In this document: one piece after another, positions 1-5,038 of the stretch
Layout of the letters: every line of letters begins with the position of its first letter
Position numbering within the stretch: position 1 is the first letter of the stretch
NCBI GenBank assembly: GCA_031396305.1
Contig: JANNKM010000226.1
Span: 1-10,067, forward strand
From: JAEMQF01 sp031396305
GTDB lineage: Bacteria; Pseudomonadota; Gammaproteobacteria; Burkholderiales; Burkholderiaceae_C
Length of the DNA: 10,067 nt
Direction of reading: 5' to 3'
Position numbers and translations under genes: made by a program
Notes under the pieces: model-generated
Databases searched by the model: none
What the model saw: only the letters and a program-made list of their open reading frames with translations
Told to the model about the DNA's origin: nothing

Positions 1-13
1 CGCGCGCGAATTC

Positions 14-637
14 TTACACCCAGCCGCGCGGCAGATGCACCAGGTCGGCGGGCTCGTCGACGTCGGGCAGCGGCGCCAATTCGACGTGGCTGACAGCGAC
101 GCCTGGCTGCGCAAGGCGCTCGCGAGTGCGCGCCATGACAAGCGGCGTGCTCCATGGCATGTCTTCGAAGATTTCCCGGACGCTGCGGCGCAGCCCGACG
201 AGCACATAGCCACCGTCCAGCGCCGGCACGAACACGGCGTCGTGCCGGTCCAGCGCCGCGGCAGCGCTTCGCAACACCGCAGCATCCAGCGTCGGCGCGT
301 CGGTGCCGATCAGCAGCACCTTGTCGCTTTGCTCCAGGCCGCGATCGATCGCGCGCGCCATGCGCTGCCCCAGGTCGCCTTCGCCCTGGTCGGTGAGGAT
401 CAACCGCGCATCCGCCGCGGCAGAAAACGCAGGGTGGCCGGCGTTCGGCGCGCAGCACAGTTCGACCGGGCCCAGGCCCGCCACAAGCGCTTCATGAATT
501 GCGTGCCGGAGCATGCGAAGCGCCAGGTCGGCGGCGCCCTGCGCACCGAGTGCCGGAATCAGGCGCTTCTTTGCGTATCCCGCCAGCGGCGCCTTGGCGA
601 AGACGACGATCAGGCAGGGTTGACGCGCGGCGCTCAA
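14..637 (-). CDS. DUF2064 / TIGR04282-family nucleotidyltransferase-fold protein
   Basis: A 207-residue protein of the DUF2064 family (GT-A/nucleotidyltransferase-like fold, often annotated 'TIGR04282 arsenosugar biosynthesis glycosyltransferase'). From the chosen start the order is: beta strand LIVVFAKAPLAG (9-20), AKKRLIPALG (22-31) where the family usually has a KTRL-type motif, GEGDLGQRM (85-93), LLIGTDAPTL (108-117) and FVPALDGGYVLVGL (136-149), followed by WSTPLV. The GTDxP and PAxDGGY motifs are the family hallmarks and probably form the nucleotide/metal site. The frame is open back to 775, but the upstream extension is arginine-rich and unlike the family. A TTG at 635-637 gives a normal length, follows an AAAGG seven bases upstream, and overlaps the TGA of the glycosyltransferase gene (TTGA). 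Family assignment is firm; the substrate is unknown. The TAA stop lies 14 bases from the window edge, so the operon may continue beyond it. Confidence 0.87.
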   Translation of the reverse strand: MSAARQPCLIVVFAKAPLAGYAKKRLIPALGAQGAADLALRMLRHAIHEALVAGLGPVELCCAPNAGHPAFSAAADARLILTDQGEGDLGQRMARAIDRGLEQSDKVLLIGTDAPTLDAAVLRSAAAALDRHDAVFVPALDGGYVLVGLRRSVREIFEDMPWSTPLVMARTRERLAQPGVAVSHVELAPLPDVDEPADLVHLPRGWV

Positions 638-1332
638 CGGTAAGCCTTTGCCAGCTGGTCGGCGCTCACGCCACACCAATACAAGAAGCGCAGGCGCCAC
701 ATCAGCGCGATCGTGCGCCACACGCCGTGGTGCTCCCAGCGTCGGCCCGACGTGACGACGCGCTGCGCGATGCATGCCGGTGGCCCACGCCGGCGCAGAC
801 GCTTCGACAGTTCAATGTCTTCCATCAGCGGCTGATCGGGAAAGCCGCCGAGCGCCTCGAACACGTCACGCCGCACGAAGATCGCCTGGTCGCCGGTGGC
901 GATGCCGGTCAGGCGCGAGCGCCAGTTCATCAGCGTCGCGATCATCGGGAACAGCGGCGATCGGCCCTCGATGCTCACGTCAAAGCGGCCCCAGTCGTGC
1001 CCAGCGTCCAGCGCGCGCTGCACCAGCATGAGTGCGTCAACCGGCAGGCGCGTGTCGGCGTGCAGGAACAACAGGGTCGAGCCGGCAGCGCGCTCTGCGC
1101 CGAAGTTCATCTGCCGCGCGCGGCCGCGCGGGCCGATCAACACCAGATCGACCAGGCCTTTGCAGTGCTCCAGCGTGGCGTCGCTGCTGCCGCCGTCCAC
1201 CACGATCACTTGCACGCCTTGCGCGCGCAACTCGGCCAGGCCTTGCAATGCGCAGACAATGCCTCGCGCCTCATTGAGCACGGGAACGATCAGCGAGACA
1301 CGCCCCGCCCCAACGGAGCCGGCGCAATTCAT
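634..1332 (-). CDS. Family 2 glycosyltransferase (TIGR04283 type)
   Basis: A 232-residue GT-A glycosyltransferase of family GT2, of the TIGR04283 type often found next to DUF2064 proteins. Visible motifs: VSLIVPVLNEA (12-22), the nucleotide-binding VIVVDGGSSDAT (42-53), RGRARQMNFGA (69-79), the metal-binding region LLFLHADTRLP (87-97) and the acceptor/catalytic segment GDQAIFVRRDVFEALGGFP (147-165), then LMEDIELSKRLRR (169-181) with the ED pair. There is no long hydrophobic helix, so it is probably cytosolic or peripheral to the membrane. The ORF is open to an ATG at 1407, but the ATG at 1330-1332 overlaps the TGA of the preceding gene (ATGA) and places the first beta strand near the N terminus, as is normal for the family. 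The downstream DUF2064 gene starts inside its stop codon. The donor and acceptor cannot be read from sequence. Confidence 0.9.
   Translation of the reverse strand: MNCAGSVGAGRVSLIVPVLNEARGIVCALQGLAELRAQGVQVIVVDGGSSDATLEHCKGLVDLVLIGPRGRARQMNFGAERAAGSTLLFLHADTRLPVDALMLVQRALDAGHDWGRFDVSIEGRSPLFPMIATLMNWRSRLTGIATGDQAIFVRRDVFEALGGFPDQPLMEDIELSKRLRRRGPPACIAQRVVTSGRRWEHHGVWRTIALMWRLRFLYWCGVSADQLAKAYR
645..649 (-). promoter_or_regulatory. Ribosome binding site supporting the TTG start at 637
   Basis: On the minus strand AAAGG lies seven bases before TTG (635-637), inside the last codons of the upstream glycosyltransferase gene. It favours this start over the ATG at 775 and suggests translational coupling. 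The assignment is inferred from spacing alone. Confidence 0.5.
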
Positions 1333-2186
1333 GGCGCGCGAGAGCCCTGGCCGTTCAGATTGATCGTCTTGCACGGCCCAGTGTCGGGCTTGCGCATCGC
1401 TTCGCAATTCGCCAGCGCGCCGGACACGGCATCTTGCGGCGAGGCGGCACCGGTCTTCATGCCCCAGGCGCCGCCACTGGACACGGCGAACGCCTTGTGG
1501 GCCCGCGCCTGCGCATAGTCACCGCGGAACGCCGTCTGCGCCGCAGCGACATCGACCGCATCGGCGCCCGCCGCAAACGGGCTCGCCGCGCCGGCCGGCG
1601 GGCCTGGACTCGAGCTCGGCGTGGCAGGTGCCGCTTCTGCACTCGCCTCTGCGTTCGCCGCGTCCACCGTCTTGTCTTTGCGAGCCGACATGACAAACAA
1701 CGCACTGAGGACGGCAGCGACACCGCAGGCCGTCAGCGCCACCAGCAGGAACGGCCACCTCCCGGTGCGCGGTGACTTGCCGAAGTCATTCTCGTCATTC
1801 TCGATGCTTGCCGCCGTTGCGGAGCCGTGGCCACGCCGGGCGCCGAGTTCGTCTGCGTTCTCCGGCTTGCTGGGTGGCGCCTCGATGGTCGCGGCCGGTG
1901 CCGACACGCACGACGTGGACGCTTCGGCGGTCTCGGTCGGCGCGGCGTTCGGCGCGTCGAGCGTTTCGACCTCCAGGCGCGCCCCGAGCTTGGCGAATTT
2001 GGCGGCGTAGCGTTGCGCCTCGATCGGATCGACCGAGCGTTTGACGACGACACGCACGCCGGAAAATAGCTTGGGGATGTGGGCCTCGTCCAAGCCCATC
2101 GTCGCGCCCACATCGCGCATCACGTCGGCGCGTTCAAACCCTTCCAGCACCTCGCCGGAAAAGACCAGTTGCGTGAGCTCGGGCAT
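1329..2186 (-). CDS. Single-pass membrane protein, DUF805-N-terminal-like domain plus Cys-containing C-terminal domain
   Basis: A 285-residue protein with three parts. Residues 1-75 (LVFSGEVLEGFERADV, then LFSGVRVVVKRSVD and AQRYAAKFAKLGARLEVE) resemble the small domain found at the N terminus of some DUF805 and other proteobacterial membrane proteins. An Ala/Pro/Ser/Glu-rich linker leads to one hydrophobic helix at about 145-166 (WPFLLVALTACGVAAVLSAL). A second low-complexity linker (173-215) precedes a C-terminal domain at about 218-285 with HKAFAVSSGGAWGM, a DAVSGALANCEA helix and a second cysteine (Cys261, Cys272). That end recalls DUF4189-like secreted domains. Inference: the C-terminal domain is periplasmic with a possible disulfide. 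The gene begins 36 bases after the radical SAM gene and ends in an ATGA overlap with the glycosyltransferase. Function is unknown; it could tether or couple the cytosolic enzymes to the membrane. Confidence 0.8.
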   Translation of the reverse strand: MPELTQLVFSGEVLEGFERADVMRDVGATMGLDEAHIPKLFSGVRVVVKRSVDPIEAQRYAAKFAKLGARLEVETLDAPNAAPTETAEASTSCVSAPAATIEAPPSKPENADELGARRGHGSATAASIENDENDFGKSPRTGRWPFLLVALTACGVAAVLSALFVMSARKDKTVDAANAEASAEAAPATPSSSPGPPAGAASPFAAGADAVDVAAAQTAFRGDYAQARAHKAFAVSSGGAWGMKTGAASPQDAVSGALANCEAMRKPDTGPCKTINLNGQGSRAP

Positions 2187-2222
2187 GCGCGTCCAGAGGC
2201 GTGGGAGTTGGAGCCGCCGGCA

Positions 2223-4139
2223 TTATGCGGGGCTGCTGGCCAGGGCGCGCTCGATGCGATTGCGCGCGACGCGGGTGCGCGGCACGGGCATGTCGAACCA
2301 CCTGCGAACGTCTTCGTCCAGGCCGATGCCGTGCATGTAGTTGTAGAGCGCCTTCTTCAGCGCCACACCCAGTGCGTCGTGATCGACACCGGTCGCGTCG
2401 ATGAATCCGACATCGTTCCTTGCGAACGACACCGGCGGCAGCGGCTCGAGTGTGACGCCATACGCCGCCGGATCCCGCCCGACCGGCGAGTGCACGGTGC
2501 AGGCAAAGCGATGGAAAAACCCCGACTGGATGCACCCCGCCTCGAACAACTGGCGCACGAGCTCCAACGCATCGACTGTGTCTTGCACCGTCTGCGTGGG
2601 GAAGCCATACATCAGGTAGGCGTGCACGAGCACGCCGGCACCGGCAAAGCCGCGCGTGACGCGCGCCACCTGGTCCACCGTCACGCCTTTCTTCATCAGC
2701 GCGAGCAGGCGGTCGCTCGCGACTTCCAGGCCGCCCGAGATCGCGATGCAGCCGCTGTCGGCGAGCAGTCGGCAGAGCTGCGGCGTGAACGATTTTTCGA
2801 AGCGGATATTGCCCCACCAGGAGATCGTCGTGCCGCGCCGAAGCAGCTCTTGCGCGAGCGCATTCAAGGCCTTCGGCGGCGCGGCTTCATCGACGAAGTG
2901 AAACCCGGTCTGGCCGGTTTCCTTGACGATGGCGTCGATTCGATCGACCAGCAGCGCGGCAGTCGTGGTCTCGTAGTTCGAGATGTAGTCCAGGCTCACG
3001 TCGCAAAAGCTGCACTTCTTCCAGTAACAGCCCAGCGCCACCGTCAGCTTGTTCCAGCGCCCGTCGGACCACAGACGGTGCATCGGGTTGAGCATGTCGA
3101 GCAGCGACAAATAGTCGTCCAGAGGCAGGCCGTCCCAGGTGGGTGTTCCCGCTTCCGCAAACGCCACATCGGGCTCGGCGAGGTTGATGTAGCGCACTTG
3201 CTGGCTCGCTTCGTCGCGCACGAACGTGCGCACGAGCCGGCTGCGCGAGCGTTTGCCCGCCACATGGTCGAGCAACGCGAGCAGCGGGCGTTCGCCGGCG
3301 TCGAGCGTGACGAAGTCGAAGTGGTCGAACACGCGCGGCTCGGACAGCTCGCGCAGCTCGGTGTTGACGAAGCCGCCACCGAGCACGGTGACGATGCTTC
3401 GGTCGTGCGCCTTGATCGCCTGCGCGATGCGAAACGCCGCGTACACCGCACCGGGGAAGGGCACCGACACCAGAACGACGCGCGGCGCGTGGCGCGCCAG
3501 CGCGGCCAGCGTCAACTCGCGCAGCGTGCGATCCACCAGGTTCAGAGGCGCCGCCAGCGCGCCGGCCAGCGGCTCGAAAGTCGGCTGGCTCTGCGCCAGC
3601 TTTTCGCCGTAGCGCACGAACTCGAAGCGCGGGTCCACCGCATCGCGCAGCACGTCGGCGATGGTGTTCAGGTAAAGCGTCGCGATGTGGCGCGCCCGGT
3701 CATGCGTGCCCAGCGCGCCAAACGCCCAGGCCAGCGGATCGCCGCCATTGGGATCGACGTATTCATCGAGCGCGGCGAAGCGCGGCCCTTCGGGCAGGAA
3801 GCCGCGACCGGCGATGCGGTGCATCAACGTCGCGTCGCGCCCTTGCAGAAACGCGACGGTCGGATCAATGGTCTCCAGATAGCGGTCGAAGTCCGCGTCG
3901 AATGCACCGACCAGCGGCGTGCGCCGCGCCGCGGTCAGGGCGGCGATGCACTCCCGCACCGCCAACAGGCCGTCGCGCGACAGCAGCTTCAGAATCAGCG
4001 CCAGCGCCAGGTCTTCCTGCACCGCATCCACACCGCGCGAGCGCAAGAAGCCGGTGAGGTAGGCCGTGGAGGGGTACGGCGTATTCAGTTGCGTCATCGG
4101 CGGGATGACAGACAGGACGCGCAGCGGTGGGGTCAGCAT
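2223..4139 (-). CDS. B12-binding-domain radical SAM protein
   Basis: A 638-residue radical SAM enzyme with cobalamin-binding-like segments. The N terminus LRVLSVIPPMTQLNTPYPSTAYLTGFLRS is typical of the first strand and loop of B12-binding radical SAM proteins. After a long helical region (about 45-215), a second Rossmann-like part follows: VVLVSVPFPG (221-230), TVLGGGFVNTELREL (251-265) and FDFVTLDAGERPL (274-286). The radical SAM core starts at about 364 with cluster cysteines Cys371, Cys376 and Cys379 (GCYWKKCSFCD), a CX4CX2C spacing. Later come FHFVDEAAPP (413-422), the SAM-binding SGGLEVASDRLL (468-479) and YLMYGFPTQT (508-517). No DxHxxG cobalamin-ligand motif is visible. The reaction and substrate are unknown; methylation or another radical modification is possible. 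An in-frame ATG at 4211 (TGATG overlap with the preceding stop, AGG five bases upstream) would add 24 residues. I prefer 4139 because it places the first strand at the usual distance from the N terminus, although its ribosome site is weak. Confidence 0.88.
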   Translation of the reverse strand: MLTPPLRVLSVIPPMTQLNTPYPSTAYLTGFLRSRGVDAVQEDLALALILKLLSRDGLLAVRECIAALTAARRTPLVGAFDADFDRYLETIDPTVAFLQGRDATLMHRIAGRGFLPEGPRFAALDEYVDPNGGDPLAWAFGALGTHDRARHIATLYLNTIADVLRDAVDPRFEFVRYGEKLAQSQPTFEPLAGALAAPLNLVDRTLRELTLAALARHAPRVVLVSVPFPGAVYAAFRIAQAIKAHDRSIVTVLGGGFVNTELRELSEPRVFDHFDFVTLDAGERPLLALLDHVAGKRSRSRLVRTFVRDEASQQVRYINLAEPDVAFAEAGTPTWDGLPLDDYLSLLDMLNPMHRLWSDGRWNKLTVALGCYWKKCSFCDVSLDYISNYETTTAALLVDRIDAIVKETGQTGFHFVDEAAPPKALNALAQELLRRGTTISWWGNIRFEKSFTPQLCRLLADSGCIAISGGLEVASDRLLALMKKGVTVDQVARVTRGFAGAGVLVHAYLMYGFPTQTVQDTVDALELVRQLFEAGCIQSGFFHRFACTVHSPVGRDPAAYGVTLEPLPPVSFARNDVGFIDATGVDHDALGVALKKALYNYMHGIGLDEDVRRWFDMPVPRTRVARNRIERALASSPA

Positions 4140-4210
4140 GAAGGGTCGGTGGGCAGGCGCACGATTGTCCTCGGCTGCGCACCCCCTGCCCGGAGGCTGA
4201 CGAGCAATCA

Positions 4211-4825
4211 TCAGCGCCTGAGGACATACCTGCCATCGAACACGACGCTCCAGCTCGTGCCGCCGTCTTCCGAACTCGACCAGATCTGCCGCACCGTTCC
4301 ATCGGGCTGGGCCGTCCAGATGATGCGCTGCTGCAGGCGCATGCCGGGTTTCTCGGGGTGCGGGTGGTTCGACTCGAGCACCATCGCCAGGCCTTGCCGG
4401 CCGCCGGCAAGGTCCAGGCGCCCGCCCTGGTTGTCGAGCCAGGTCTGGTGCCAGTGCTTGTCGATCGGGTCATAGGCATTCAGGCTCGTTCCAGCGAAAC
4501 CCCCACGCCCGTTCCAGGTTTCGCGCAGGACGCAGCCGCCGAGGATGGGCTCGATCAGGTTGTCACCGGCCAGCTTGCCGTCGGGTTGATAGACGTCCCA
4601 GTGGCCGATCCAGAAATCGAACTGGCGGTACGGCGTGTCGCTGCATGGCTGCGCCGCGGGTTTCGCCACGGGCGCCGACGCAGCTGCAGGTGCAGCTTGC
4701 GGCACAGACTCAGGCGCGGGTGGTGCAGGCGTTTGCGCGGCAGCGCCGGCACCGAGCGCGCCCAGCAGCACTGCGAAGAACAGGCGGCGGGGGCGGTCGA
4801 ACGGTGCTGCACGCGGCACTCTCAT
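4211..4825 (-). CDS. Secreted FDFWIGHWDV-type protein (DUF1579-like)
   Basis: A 204-residue exported protein. Residues 1-30 form a signal peptide: arginines in the first 14 residues, hydrophobic LFFAVLLGALGAGAAA, and a likely cut after AAA before Gln31. A Pro/Ala-rich linker (31-60) is followed by a domain opening with YRQFDFWIGHWDVYQPDG (66-83). It continues with EPILGGCVLRETWNG (92-106), FAGTSLNAYDP, HWHQTWLDNQGG (124-135) and a C-terminal SSSEDGGTSWSVVFDGRYVLR. This pattern is common in small beta-barrel-like secreted proteins annotated as DUF1579-like; no catalytic role is established that I can name. Conserved tryptophans and His75, His124 and His126 could line a ligand pocket (inference). 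A strong AGGAG lies eight bases before the ATG. It is the first gene of the minus-strand cluster, and its TGA shares one base with a possible ATG of the radical SAM gene. Confidence 0.83.
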   Translation of the reverse strand: MRVPRAAPFDRPRRLFFAVLLGALGAGAAAQTPAPPAPESVPQAAPAAASAPVAKPAAQPCSDTPYRQFDFWIGHWDVYQPDGKLAGDNLIEPILGGCVLRETWNGRGGFAGTSLNAYDPIDKHWHQTWLDNQGGRLDLAGGRQGLAMVLESNHPHPEKPGMRLQQRIIWTAQPDGTVRQIWSSSEDGGTSWSVVFDGRYVLRR

Positions 4826-4833
4826 AGACTGTG

Positions 4834-4838
4834 CTCCT
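4834..4838 (-). promoter_or_regulatory. Strong ribosome binding site for the secreted protein gene
   Basis: AGGAG on the minus strand, eight bases before the ATG at 4823-4825. It is the clearest Shine-Dalgarno sequence in the minus-strand cluster and supports this as the first cistron. Confidence 0.7.
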
Positions 4839-4865
4839 GTTGTCGAACCGAACTGAGCGCCCCCT

Positions 4866-4956
4866 GGGCCGGGCCAGCCCGGCCCGCCAGGCCGACGACA
4901 TACGTCGTCCGCCCCCGAGGGGGTTTGAGTAGCCCGGCAGAGCCGGATCTACTCAA
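4866..4956. repeat. Cluster of four consecutive inverted repeats in a divergent intergenic region
   Basis: Four short palindromes follow one another between the divergently transcribed genes. GGGCCGGGC/GCCCGGCCC is at 4866-4885 with a 2-base loop. GACGAC/GTCGTC is at 4894-4909 with a 4-base loop. CCCCC/GGGGG is at 4912-4923 around GA. TTGAGTAG/CTACTCAA is at 4925-4956, with an inner CCGGC/GCCGG hairpin around AGA. The arms were checked base by base. The arrangement looks like an intergenic repetitive element and less like a promoter; whether it recurs in the genome cannot be seen here. I found no convincing -35/-10 pair in 4826-5038 on either strand, although promoters for both directions must lie here or in the flanks. 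Confidence 0.75.
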
Positions 4957-5038
4957 GAGGTGCGATAGTTGCGGCCCGCCCGCGGCACCGACCGCCCCAA
5001 CCCACCCAGTAACCCAGACCTAACCCGGGAATGATGCC

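Noticed and set aside
638..775. Upstream extension of the DUF2064 protein to an ATG at 775
   Set aside because: The extra 46 residues are arginine/alanine-rich, lie entirely within the glycosyltransferase coding region and are not family-like; the TTG at 637 fits better.
634..1407. Assignment of the GT2/DUF2064 pair to arsenosugar biosynthesis
   Set aside because: The family names suggest it, but no arsenic methyltransferase or ArsS-type radical SAM gene is visible, and the radical SAM protein present is of a different architecture.
499..1518. A 339-codon open frame on the plus strand opposite the glycosyltransferase
   Set aside because: It covers the junctions of three real minus-strand genes and shows no family motif.
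2079..4475. A 798-codon open frame on the plus strand opposite the radical SAM gene
   Set aside because: It lies antisense to a gene with clear motifs. The translation is rich in Arg, His and Gln with no recognisable domain, which is the usual result of strong G/C third-position bias.
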